Of a stretch of DNA of 10,744 nucleotides, positions 1 to 7,166 are shown one piece after another. This DNA comes from an uncultured Prevotellaceae bacterium. GTDB lineage: Bacteria > Bacteroidota > Bacteroidia > Bacteroidales > Muribaculaceae. Below the pieces are notes generated by a model. The model did not search any database. It was given only the letters and a program-made list of their open reading frames with translations, and had not been told where the DNA came from. A program made the translations under genes and the position numbers. Each line of letters starts with the position of its first letter. The stretch's first letter is position 1. The stretch covers positions 1-10,744 of the forward strand of contig CAMGFF010000051.1 in NCBI GenBank assembly GCA_946055125.1. The letters are read 5' to 3'.

Positions 1-20
1 ATTAGTATTATTTTTCTCAT
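1..20 (-). CDS. Possible start of a minus-strand gene running off the left edge
   Basis: An ATG on the minus strand at 20-18 opens a frame reading MRKIIL before the window ends. A lysine/arginine plus hydrophobic start fits a signal peptide, but six residues cannot identify a product. Support comes mainly from context: a Bacteroidota-type -7 element lies on the same strand at 175-182, and a stem-loop at 34-64 sits just before the ATG. There is no clear Shine-Dalgarno sequence, which is normal for most genes here. The start could lie further left instead. Confidence 0.35.
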
Positions 21-33
21 AATAATTCTTTAT

Positions 34-64
34 TAGGCCTGACATTTTAACGTGTCATGGGCTA
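34..64 (-). promoter_or_regulatory. Stem-loop in the leader just upstream of the left-edge gene
   Basis: TGACA (40-44) and TGTCA (53-57) can pair around an 8-base loop. The stem extends outward with CC/GG and TAG/CTA pairs, interrupted by one G-G mismatch and one bulged T. On the minus strand it ends about 14 bases before the candidate start codon at 20. It has no T tract, so it looks less like a terminator than a leader structure that could affect translation or mRNA stability. Function is inferred from position only. Confidence 0.3.
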
Positions 65-174
65 TCGCTGCATCAGTTCTTTATATCTTATTAAACACTT
101 AAATTTGCTTTTTGCATTATCGTAGTGGCTACACGTAGTCTGTCGTTTTGTTACTTTATCATCAAAGAACTTTG

Positions 175-182
175 CAAAATTA
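175..182 (-). promoter_or_regulatory. Candidate -7 promoter element, reading left
   Basis: The minus strand reads TAATTTTG here, an exact match to the Bacteroidota -7 consensus TAnnTTTG. The expected -33 TTTG is poor (GTTTATT at roughly the right spacing). If used, it would give the left-edge gene a 5' leader of about 150 bases, long enough for a regulatory structure. Confidence 0.4.
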
Positions 183-263
183 CAAATAATAAGTTGATAA
201 ATAAACATTTAGTTGAAACAAATGCTCTTTTTGGCCTTAAAATTACGTTTTTTTAATGAAAAC

Positions 264-312
264 AAGCCGGGCAACGCGCGTGTGTGGCTCACACGCATGC
301 GTTGCCCGGCTT
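264..312 (-). terminator. Strong rho-independent-type terminator of the efflux operon
   Basis: The outer arms AAGCCGGGCAACGC (264-277) and GCGTTGCCCGGCTT (299-312) are perfect complements of 14 bases. Inside them GCGTGTG and CACACGC pair again around a TGGCT loop, leaving only a 2-base AT bulge. The total stem is about 21 base pairs. On the minus strand the hairpin is followed by GTTTTCATT. It begins 22 bases after the stop of the PII-like gene, so it most likely ends the efflux-operon transcript. Confidence 0.85.
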
Positions 313-333
313 GCGGTTATTCTGTTTATTATG

Positions 334-627
334 TCAGATTGTCTTCTCTATCGCCCACACAAAGGCACGCAGGCCCAGCTTGGGCGTGGCCACGTCCATC
401 TCGTGCAGGAAACCCAGCACGGTGTCTACCTTGGCATCGTCTACCATGGTGATGATTGCCGAGGCCAGCGACGGCCATGCGTGGCTGCCATAGTGCGGCT
501 CTCCATTCATCGAGCCGCGGCCCTGCACCTCCTGCCACGCCGTGAAGCCGCGGCAGTTGTTGCGCTCAAGCGCGTCGATGATGCGCTCATAGTAGGCCTG
601 GTCGAATGTTATCAATATTGCTTTCAT
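334..627 (-). CDS. Small PII-like signalling protein, last gene of the efflux operon
   Basis: This 97-residue protein is about the size of the PII/CutA ferredoxin-like fold (PII is usually near 112 residues). It starts MKAILITFDQ, like the MKxIxAII first strand of GlnB/GlnK. It then has a helix (ERIIDAL, 14-20) and the segment CRGFTAWQEVQGRG (25-38), matching the PII GxTVxEVKGFG strand before the T-loop. VDDAKVDTVLGFL (62-74) corresponds to the DDxVDxVVExI helix, and FVWAIEKTI (89-97) to the FVxxVExAIRI strand. The T-loop region (GEPHYGSHAWP, 42-52) is short and unlike nitrogen-regulatory PII, and the C-terminal RTGE is absent, so a role in nitrogen control is doubtful. It follows the RND pump by 43 bases and precedes a strong terminator. 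By analogy with PII-like proteins found beside transporters (DUF3240 beside metal RND pumps), it may bind a ligand and modulate the pump. Family assignment is fairly sure; function is inference. Confidence 0.75.
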   Translation of the reverse strand: MKAILITFDQAYYERIIDALERNNCRGFTAWQEVQGRGSMNGEPHYGSHAWPSLASAIITMVDDAKVDTVLGFLHEMDVATPKLGLRAFVWAIEKTI

Positions 628-670
628 TTTTCTGAGTCCTTATTAAATCCATTTGTTGTTACAAAAAAAC

Positions 671-3600
671 TCACTTCTTATTGCGCAATTGCTTGCGGGT
701 GCGCTTCACGCCCACATAGGCAAAGATGCAGTAGAGTGCCGGCACGAAGAGCAGCGTGAGCAGCGTGGAGAAGGTGAGTCCGCCTATCACGGCGATACCC
801 AGCGGGCGCCACATCTCGGCTCCCTGGCCGCTTCCCACTGCCATAGGCACCATTCCCAGGATGGTGGTGAGCGACGTCATCACCACAGGGCGAAGACGCG
901 ACTTGCCGCCCAGGACCACCGCGCTGCGTATGCTCATGCCGCGCTCGCGGTTGAGGGTGATATAGTCGATGAGCACAATTCCGTTCTTCACCACAATACC
1001 GATAAGCATGATTGCGCCAATCATCGACATGATGTTGAGGTGCGTGCCTGTGAGCCACAGTATCAGCACAATGCCCGAGAAGGCAAAGGGCAGCGATGTC
1101 ATGATGATGCCAGGGTAGGTGAGCGACTCAAATTGCGCCGCCATCACTATGTACACCAGGATTATGATGAGGATGGCAAGCATGCCCAGGTCGCGGAATG
1201 AGTCCTGCTGGTCCTCGTAGCTTCCCGAGAGGTTGATGTTCACTCCCACCGGCAGGTCGAGCTTGTCGAGCAGCGGCTGTGCATCGGCCACTATCTCGCT
1301 CATGGCGCGGCCTTGCACAATGCCTTGCACGGTGATGATGCGCTCGCGGTCCTTGCGCTCAATGGTAGGAGGCGTGAACCGCTCCACCACCTTGCCCACG
1401 TCTTTCACGCGCACGCTCTTGCCCTGGGAGTTGTAGATGAGTATGTTCTCTATGTCGGCTATCGAGGTGCGGAACTCGGGGGCATACATCACCTTGATGT
1501 CATATTCCTCTCCGTCCTCGCGGAAGTAGCTCGCCGTGCTGCCGTTGATGCGGTTGCGCAGGTAGTTGGCAGCCGTCGAGAGGTTTAGCCCATATATCGC
1601 CAGCTTCTCGCGGTCGAAGTCCACCTGATACTCCGGCTGGTAGTCGGCTCGCGATATGGTCACGTCGGCCGTGCCGGGTATGCTCTCAAGTATGCGCTTC
1701 ACGCGCTGTGCCACCGAGTCGGTCACGGTGAAGTCGTAGCCATATATCTCATAGTCCACCGTGGCCTGGCCGCTCATCGAGCCGCCTCGGCGTCCGCCCA
1801 CGTTCACCTGGGCCTTCTTGAACTCGGGATATTGCTTCAGGTCGTCGCGCATGAGCTGCGCTATCTCCACGATGCCGCGCTCACGCTCGCCGGGATCCAC
1901 AAGGCGTATGTTCATCGACACGATGTGTGAGCCGTTGTCCTGCATCGAGGCAAAGGTGTTGTCGGTGCTGGCCTGGCCCACGGTGTAGTTGAGCACCTGT
2001 ATCTCGGGATATTTCTCCATCCACTCCTTGTAGAGGCGGTCGGTGGCTTCCTGCGCTATCTCCACGCGAGTGCCTATGGGCAGCTCAAGGCTCACGCCAA
2101 GGCGGCCGTCGTCGGCGGTGGGGAAGAACTCCGAGCCAATGTACTTGGTGAGCGACATCGACCCTACGAACACTGCCACGCATATCAGTATGGTCACCGT
2201 CTTGTGGCGAACCACGCGGTCGAGCAGGTAGGCATAGCCATCATCGAGCGCGTCGAGCGCTCGCTCTATCGGCTTGAAGAGCAGCTTGAAGAACTTGCCT
2301 TGCTTGGGGTTGAGGCGTAGCCACTGGCTGCACAGCATGGGCGTGAGCGACAGGGCGCAGGTGGTGGAGATTATCATCATGATGCACACCATCCAGCCAA
2401 GCTGGCGGAAGAGCACGCCCGACATTCCCTTAACAAGCGTCAGCGGGAAGAACACGGCAATTAGCGTGAGCGTCGAGGCCACCACCGAGATTGCAACCTC
2501 GTTGGTGCCATGCACTGCCGCCTGCTTGGGGTCGGAGCCGCGCTCTATGTGGGTGGTCACGTTCTCAAGCACCACAATGGCGTCGTCAACCACCATTCCA
2601 ATCGAAATCGAGAGCGCCGAGAGCGACACGATGTTGAGCGTGTTGCCCGTGGCATATAGATAGATGAATGAGGCGATAAGCGACAGTGGGATGGTAATCA
2701 CGATGATGAATGTGGCTCGCCAGCGTCCCAGGAACGCAAGCACCACTATCATCACGAAGAGCAGCGCGTAGAGCACCGTTTCCACCAGTGAGTTGATGGT
2801 GTTCTTGATGTTGTCCGAGGTATCTACGATCACTCCCAGCTTTATGTCGCTCGGCAGTGTCTTCTGTATGCTCGGCAGCTTCTCGTGTATGGCATTGGCA
2901 ATGGCCACCGAGTTGGCGCCCGACTGCTTCTGCACCACTATCATCGCACCCTTCTGCCCGTTGTTGTAGGCTTGCTGCGTGCGCTCCTCAAGGGAGTCGT
3001 CGATGCGGGCCACGTCGCGAAGATACACGTTCTTGCCGTTCTTCGACCCCACTACCACGTCGAGCATCTGCTGCGCGTCGCTAAATTCGCCCTGCACGCG
3101 CAGCGCGTAGGTGTCCGAGCCTATATCGAAGTTTCCGCCCGGTATGTTGCGGTTCTCCGCGCCGATTATCGACGCTATAGTCTCAATGGAGAGGTTGAAA
3201 GCCTCAAGGCGTATGGGGTCGACATACACGTGCACCTCGCGCTTGGGCGCTCCGGTTATCGACACCGAGCCCACGCCGTCGATGCGTGCCAGCGGGTTGG
3301 CCACGCCGTCGTCGAGTATCTTGTACAAGCCCGGCATACTCTCCTCGGCCTGCACCGAGAGAAGCACGATTGGAATCATGTCGGTGCTGAACTTGAAGAT
3401 GATGGGGTTGTCGGCCTCATCGGGCAGCGCTTTAAGCACCATGTCGAGCTTGTCGCGCACGTCGTTGGTCATCACGTCGATGTCATATCCAAACTCAAAC
3501 TCCAGCGTGATTACCGAGATGTTCTCCTTGCTCTTCGAGGAGATGTGCTTGAGGTGCTGCACCGAGTTGAGCGTGTTCTCAAGCGGGCGGGTCACGTTCT

Positions 3601-3781
3601 GCTCTATATCCTGCGCGCTCGCTCCCTGGTAGGTGGTCAGCACCATGATGGTGTTGGTGTCGATGTCGGGATATAGGTCGATAGGCAGCTGTTGCAATGA
3701 GAACAAGCCCATTATGGCCACCGCCACGAAGCATAGCGTGGTCATCACAGGGCGCTTTACTGCACTTGCATATAGACTCAT
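671..3781 (-). CDS. RND-family multidrug efflux pump, inner membrane subunit (HAE1/AcrB type)
   Basis: At 1036 residues this is the usual AcrB length. The order is TM1 (about 10-30), periplasmic porter domain (31-330) with the family motif YQGASAQDIEQNVTRPLE (51-68), TM2-6 (332-485), a second periplasmic domain (545-860) and TM8-12 (866-1025). The proton-relay aspartates are present in TM4 as GMVVDDAIVVLEN (Asp399, Asp400), and the matching lysine in TM10 as GIVVKNGIVLIDY (Lys932). Asp-Asp plus Lys is the HAE1 drug-exporter pattern, so proton-driven export of hydrophobic or amphiphilic compounds is expected; the substrate cannot be read from sequence. It lies 48 bases after the membrane fusion gene and would trimerise and dock with it and the TolC-like channel. 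The reading frame is intact, with no strong Shine-Dalgarno sequence. Calling it AcrB, MexB or MdtB would over-reach. Confidence 0.97.
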   Translation of the reverse strand: MSLYASAVKRPVMTTLCFVAVAIMGLFSLQQLPIDLYPDIDTNTIMVLTTYQGASAQDIEQNVTRPLENTLNSVQHLKHISSKSKENISVITLEFEFGYDIDVMTNDVRDKLDMVLKALPDEADNPIIFKFSTDMIPIVLLSVQAEESMPGLYKILDDGVANPLARIDGVGSVSITGAPKREVHVYVDPIRLEAFNLSIETIASIIGAENRNIPGGNFDIGSDTYALRVQGEFSDAQQMLDVVVGSKNGKNVYLRDVARIDDSLEERTQQAYNNGQKGAMIVVQKQSGANSVAIANAIHEKLPSIQKTLPSDIKLGVIVDTSDNIKNTINSLVETVLYALLFVMIVVLAFLGRWRATFIIVITIPLSLIASFIYLYATGNTLNIVSLSALSISIGMVVDDAIVVLENVTTHIERGSDPKQAAVHGTNEVAISVVASTLTLIAVFFPLTLVKGMSGVLFRQLGWMVCIMMIISTTCALSLTPMLCSQWLRLNPKQGKFFKLLFKPIERALDALDDGYAYLLDRVVRHKTVTILICVAVFVGSMSLTKYIGSEFFPTADDGRLGVSLELPIGTRVEIAQEATDRLYKEWMEKYPEIQVLNYTVGQASTDNTFASMQDNGSHIVSMNIRLVDPGERERGIVEIAQLMRDDLKQYPEFKKAQVNVGGRRGGSMSGQATVDYEIYGYDFTVTDSVAQRVKRILESIPGTADVTISRADYQPEYQVDFDREKLAIYGLNLSTAANYLRNRINGSTASYFREDGEEYDIKVMYAPEFRTSIADIENILIYNSQGKSVRVKDVGKVVERFTPPTIERKDRERIITVQGIVQGRAMSEIVADAQPLLDKLDLPVGVNINLSGSYEDQQDSFRDLGMLAILIIILVYIVMAAQFESLTYPGIIMTSLPFAFSGIVLILWLTGTHLNIMSMIGAIMLIGIVVKNGIVLIDYITLNRERGMSIRSAVVLGGKSRLRPVVMTSLTTILGMVPMAVGSGQGAEMWRPLGIAVIGGLTFSTLLTLLFVPALYCIFAYVGVKRTRKQLRNKK

Positions 3782-3829
3782 AGTTTCTTTCTGTTTTGTT
3801 GGTATTTATTCTTCTCGTTTTTCATTGTT

Positions 3830-4885
3830 TCACTTTGTGGCTGTGCTGTCGGAGGCTGCGGCTGCCGGGGCTGAGCCCTGCACTTCCACCTCTGCGCCGT
3901 CGGCAAGGCGCGTCTGGCCGGTAATCACCACGTCGCTGTTGTTGTCTACGCCCGAGAGAAGCTCATAGCGTGTGCCCAGGCGCTGCCCAAGCTCCACTTT
4001 GTTGTAGCTCACGCGGCCGTCCTTGTACACATACACATACTTGTTGCCCGAGCCACTCTGCTTCACCACCGCGCGGTCGGGAACCACCACGTGGCGCATC
4101 GTACCATAGTTGAACTCCACGCGGGCAAACATGCCCGTGCGTATGCGGCTGCCCGCGTTGGGCAATGTAACCTCCACCGTGAATGTGCGTGTCGAGGCAT
4201 CGATGGTGGGGTGAATGAGATACACCGTGCCCTGGAACTCCTCGTCGCCATACACGTCGAGCGTAACCTTCACCTTCATGCCCTGTTTCACCTTGGGATA
4301 GTCCTGCTCCGAGATGTTGACCATCACCTTCACCGGGTTCTGCTGCTCCACCGTGAGGATGGGGAGCTGCCCCGTCATGTCGCCCGGGTCGTAGTTGCGG
4401 GCGGTCACCACGCCAGCTACAGGGCTGATGAGGCGCACGTTCTCCTTCATGTTCTCAAGCGAGCGCACCGCTGCGTCATATTCTGTCTTGAGCTGGTCAA
4501 CCGACTGCTGCGTGCCGCCGCCTATGTTGAGCAGTTCCACCGCGCGGTCATATTCGCGCTTCATGTTGGCGATGCGTATTTCCTGCTGGTCGATGTTCAC
4601 CGCATCGAGCACCGCCACCGTCTGGCCCGCTGCCACCGTGCTACCCACATCCACCAGTATCGACTTGATGCGGTTGGCGGCCGAAGCCGAGATGTTGTTG
4701 GTCTTGAATGGCTCCACCGTGGCGGTGTAGCTCACAATTTGAGGCACGTCCTCCTCCATCACTTTCTCAATGCTCACCAAGGGGAGCTCCACCTTCTCGG
4801 TGGCGGCTTGCTCCTGCTTTCCCGAGCACGAGAAGAGCAGTGCCGAAGCACAGGCAAAGCCGGCGATTGTCTTAATTGTTTTCAT
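3830..4885 (-). CDS. Efflux membrane fusion protein (periplasmic adaptor lipoprotein)
   Basis: This 351-residue protein begins with a lipoprotein signal peptide. The lipobox LFSC places the lipidated cysteine at residue 20, followed by SGKQ. Next come the first half of a lipoyl-like domain (about 60-95, KTNNISASAANRIKSILVDV then GSTVAAGQTVAVLD), a short alpha-helical hairpin (about 97-150), and the second lipoyl half with SPVAGVVTARNYDPGD (154-169). A beta-barrel domain (about 183-260) includes the family-typical IDASTRTFTVEVTLPN and LRPG-like RIRTGMF segments, and a membrane-proximal domain follows (265-335). The tail after 335 is alanine/serine-rich and probably disordered. The short hairpin suits adaptors of HAE1 pumps. 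It lies between the TolC-like and RND genes, the common Bacteroidales order, and would bridge the two in the periplasm. The 96-base gap before it carries a heptamer array. Confidence 0.96.
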   Translation of the reverse strand: MKTIKTIAGFACASALLFSCSGKQEQAATEKVELPLVSIEKVMEEDVPQIVSYTATVEPFKTNNISASAANRIKSILVDVGSTVAAGQTVAVLDAVNIDQQEIRIANMKREYDRAVELLNIGGGTQQSVDQLKTEYDAAVRSLENMKENVRLISPVAGVVTARNYDPGDMTGQLPILTVEQQNPVKVMVNISEQDYPKVKQGMKVKVTLDVYGDEEFQGTVYLIHPTIDASTRTFTVEVTLPNAGSRIRTGMFARVEFNYGTMRHVVVPDRAVVKQSGSGNKYVYVYKDGRVSYNKVELGQRLGTRYELLSGVDNNSDVVITGQTRLADGAEVEVQGSAPAAAASDSTATK

Positions 4886-4920
4886 ATCTTGCTATATTAT
4901 TTTTTATTATTTTTTTCCTC

Positions 4921-4976
4921 ACTCCTCCCTAAAAACTAAAAACTCCTAACTCCTCACTAATAACTCCTAACTAACT
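4921..4976. repeat. Heptanucleotide tandem array, about eight units, between the TolC-like and adaptor genes
   Basis: Read in steps of seven from 4921 the plus strand gives ACTCCTC, CCTAAAA, ACTAAAA, ACTCCTA, ACTCCTC, ACTAATA, ACTCCTA, ACTAACT. The four ACTCCT copies start at 4921, 4942, 4949 and 4963, all in the same 7-base phase. The array fills most of the gap between the TolC-like stop codon and the adaptor start. On the transcribed strand it reads as repeated AGGAGT, but the nearest copy is about 36 bases from the adaptor start, too far to act as its ribosome binding site. Confidence 0.7.
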
Positions 4977-4981
4977 AACGA

Positions 4982-6325
4982 CTATTCCTTCCCCAGCAGC
5001 AGCATCAGCTCGCTCTCGGCCACAAGATAGTTGTAAATCGACTGGTAGTAGCTCAGCTCACTCTCAAGCAGCGTAACCTCCGAGTCGCGAAGGTCGAGGT
5101 AGGATGCCGCGCCAATCTGGAAGCTCTTCTCCATAATTTGGTTAGCCTTGCGGGCCTGCTCCACGCCGGCCTCATTCGTCGCGATTTGCTTCACGTTCTT
5201 CTGTATGTTGTCCATCTGCGTGCGCACCTGCACATTCAGCGAGCGTTCCAGGTTCTCGCGTTGCCACGTCATCTCCTTGTAGGCCACCTCAGCCTGGCGC
5301 TGCTTGTAGTAGCGAGTCCCACCCTGGAAGAGCGGTATGGAGAGCGACAGCGCCGCTGTCGACGAGTTGGTCCATATAAAGTTCTTGAATGGCGAGCCCA
5401 TCGACATCGAGTGCCACATGTAGTTGATCGACCCCGACAGAGTGGGATACCACGCCATCTTCTGCACCTCAAGCGCCTGGCGTAGGTAGTCGGTCTGTAT
5501 GTTGAGCGTGCGCATGTCGGTGTTGTTGTCGAGGCTCGTGTCGATCGACAGCGTGCGCTCATACATCTGCTCCTTGTATTCATTGAGCGTCGTAGTGGGC
5601 TTCAGCGGCGTGCTTATGTCCAAGCCCATGAGCATGAGCAGCTGTAGCTGTGCGCGGCGTATGCTGTTCTCGGCCTCCAGTATCGACGGCTCCAGGTTCT
5701 TCACCTGCACGCTCGAGCGCAGCACGTCGTATTCCGACGCCGTTCCCGTCTCAAATTTCTTCTTGTAAATCTCGGCATTGAATTTCGTGGTCTCATAGTT
5801 CTTCAGCAGCACCTGGTGAGAGTCGAGTGCAAGCAGCAGCGCATAGTAGGCACTGCGCACGCTGTTGGCCATCGTCAGGCGCGATGCACGCGCTGCCTCC
5901 ACATTCTTCGCTATCTCAATGTCGTTGAGCTTCAGGCTCTTCCACAGCTGCGGCGCGATGAGTGGCACCTGTGCGCTGAAGCCCACCGAGTAGGAGTTCT
6001 CGCGACCCATCTTTATCGCCCGCACATTGCCGTCGCCCGCGTCCATATACATCGTCTGCAATGCCAGTGCACGGCTATATTGTCCCGTGAACGACACCTG
6101 CGGCAGCAGTTGCGCCACCGATAGATTCTTCCCGTAGCTCACTCGTGTTATCTCCATGTCGGCTACCTTAATCGTGGGATTGGTGCTCAGCGCTATGCTC
6201 ACGCACTCCTCGGCCGAGAGCCGCAAGGTGTCGGTTGCCGCTGTGGCTGCCTCCTGCGCTTTAGTGCCGAGCGGTGCCACGGCAAGTATGGCTGCAAGCA
6301 CAATCAAGAAATGTGGTTTCTTCAT
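4982..6325 (-). CDS. TolC-family outer membrane efflux channel
   Basis: This 447-residue protein has a type I signal peptide (MKKPHFLIVLAAILAVAPLG, cleavage probably after TKA near 23). Two outer membrane efflux (OEP) repeats follow, about 35-240 and 255-445, as expected for the TolC fold. The first starts with LRLSAEECVSIALSTNPTIKVA, the typical opening LxxAxxxAxxxNPxIK. Long helices such as FETGTASEYDVLRSSVQVKN (196-215) and a partner segment SFQIGAASYLDLRDSEVTLL (about 407-426) match the paired FxxGxxxxxDVL motifs seen in each OEP repeat. It should trimerise as a beta-barrel with a periplasmic tunnel and form the exit duct for the pump. It follows the TetR gene by 71 bases with no recognisable -7 element between, so co-transcription is likely. 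Its length is usual and its frame intact. Confidence 0.95.
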   Translation of the reverse strand: MKKPHFLIVLAAILAVAPLGTKAQEAATAATDTLRLSAEECVSIALSTNPTIKVADMEITRVSYGKNLSVAQLLPQVSFTGQYSRALALQTMYMDAGDGNVRAIKMGRENSYSVGFSAQVPLIAPQLWKSLKLNDIEIAKNVEAARASRLTMANSVRSAYYALLLALDSHQVLLKNYETTKFNAEIYKKKFETGTASEYDVLRSSVQVKNLEPSILEAENSIRRAQLQLLMLMGLDISTPLKPTTTLNEYKEQMYERTLSIDTSLDNNTDMRTLNIQTDYLRQALEVQKMAWYPTLSGSINYMWHSMSMGSPFKNFIWTNSSTAALSLSIPLFQGGTRYYKQRQAEVAYKEMTWQRENLERSLNVQVRTQMDNIQKNVKQIATNEAGVEQARKANQIMEKSFQIGAASYLDLRDSEVTLLESELSYYQSIYNYLVAESELMLLLGKE

Positions 6326-6396
6326 AATTCTTTTTATAATGTGTTTTTTTTATTAATTACTTAATGTTTTTTTGGTATGTTTGTCTCTCTCAGCAT

Positions 6397-7011
6397 TTAT
6401 GGGTTTATGCCATGGTCGGCAAGCACGCTGTCGATTATCTTTATCCCCACTTCCGACGCTATGCCGCGCAGAAAGTTGATAAACAGCGTGTCGAGCACCT
6501 CTATCACCGTGGCCCCCTCGGGAAAATGCCCCATGTTGCCCTTCACCGTGCGCATTTGCAGTGTGAAGGCCGATGCGGCTATCGCTGCCTTGAAGCCCTG
6601 ACGGAACACCCCCTCCTGCTGCCCCTCGGCTATGAGCCGGGCAAGCTCCTGCATGTAGTGCATCTCGCGCTCACGGCATTGTTGCTGTATGTCGGGATAC
6701 AGTCGCTCTATGTCGTTGATAAATACCTCCGAAACCGTCGACACATAGTCCTTCGTGATGAAGTACATGCTCAGCATTGCCTCAAGCTTGTTGGGCGCGT
6801 TTTGCATCGCCCGGCTGAAGCTCACGCTGCGCTGCACATAGAGCCGGTGTAGCACCGTCTGCAACAGTGTCCGCTTGTCGGTGAATTGCTCATAGAGCGT
6901 CCGCTTCGATATGCCGCACTGCTGCGCTATGGTGTCCATCGTCACCGACGAGACTCCAAGGCGTGACATAAGCTCAAAGGTCTTGTTGAGTATTCGTTCT
7001 CTTATCTCCAT
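6397..7011 (-). CDS. TetR/AcrR-family transcriptional regulator, first gene of the efflux operon
   Basis: This 204-residue protein has the canonical TetR N-terminal DNA-binding domain. MEIRERILNKTFELMSRLGV is helix 1, and residues 24-43 (TMDTIAQQCGISKRTLYEQF) form the helix-turn-helix, followed by TDKRTLLQTVL. The rest (about 60-200) is the variable all-helical ligand and dimer domain, with no hint of the ligand. It is in the same orientation as the pump genes and directly upstream of them, behind a good Bacteroidota promoter at 7035-7065. Such a first-gene regulator usually represses its own operon and is released by a pump substrate; that is inference here. The inverted repeat at 7097-7123 is one candidate operator, although it lies upstream of the promoter rather than over it. 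Confidence 0.93.
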   Translation of the reverse strand: MEIRERILNKTFELMSRLGVSSVTMDTIAQQCGISKRTLYEQFTDKRTLLQTVLHRLYVQRSVSFSRAMQNAPNKLEAMLSMYFITKDYVSTVSEVFINDIERLYPDIQQQCREREMHYMQELARLIAEGQQEGVFRQGFKAAIAASAFTLQMRTVKGNMGHFPEGATVIEVLDTLFINFLRGIASEVGIKIIDSVLADHGINP

Positions 7012-7034
7012 TGCGTGTGTTTCTTTTCACCCTA

Positions 7035-7065
7035 CAAAGCTACTAAAAAACTCTCAAAACTCAAA
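7035..7065 (-). promoter_or_regulatory. Promoter of the TetR/efflux operon
   Basis: On the minus strand a -33 TTTG (7065-7062) is followed after 19 bases by TAGCTTTG (7042-7035). This is an exact match to the Bacteroidota promoter TTTG-N19-21-TAnnTTTG. The start codon at 7011 lies 23 bases beyond the -7 element, so the 5' leader would be short. No comparable element was seen before the other operon genes. Confidence 0.75.
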
Positions 7066-7096
7066 AAGTTTTCTTGCCAATAGCCTTATTCTTCCG

Positions 7097-7123
7097 AAAT
7101 ATTCCATTTTATATGAAATATTT
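7097..7123. promoter_or_regulatory. A/T-rich inverted repeat, possible operator or weak terminator
   Basis: The arms AAATATTCCAT (7097-7107) and ATGAAATATTT (7113-7123) are complementary except for one base, with a 5-base spacer TTTAT. The repeat lies 32 bases upstream of the -33 element of the TetR promoter and 43 bases past the stop of the LytTR gene. The near-symmetric dyad fits a dimeric regulator such as TetR. It has few G/C pairs and no following T tract, so it would be a poor terminator. The role is inferred. Confidence 0.45.
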
Positions 7124-7166
7124 AACAATAGCACCCTGTCTGTCCTCGCTTTTTGGCTGCCGCACG

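Noticed and set aside
127..136. Palindrome-like CTACACGTAG and nearby CGTAG repeats
   Set aside because: The arms are only 4-5 bases and can pair in several competing ways; too weak to call a binding site.
653..1201. Plus-strand open frame of 182 codons opposite the RND gene
   Set aside because: It is His/Arg/Ala-rich and lies entirely antisense to a clear 1036-residue pump; it has the composition of a shadow frame.
2885..3676. Plus-strand open frame of 263 codons opposite the RND gene
   Set aside because: Long antisense frames are expected in G/C-rich coding DNA. It shows no family motifs, and the opposite strand is unambiguously the porter domain of the pump.
4091..4939. Plus-strand open frame of 282 codons opposite the adaptor gene
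   Set aside because: It is His/Leu/Arg-rich with no recognisable domain, and antisense to a complete membrane fusion protein.
4921..4976. Heptamer array considered as a CRISPR array or ribosome binding site
   Set aside because: The units are 7 bases without spacers, and the AGGAGT copies on the transcribed strand are too far from the adaptor start.
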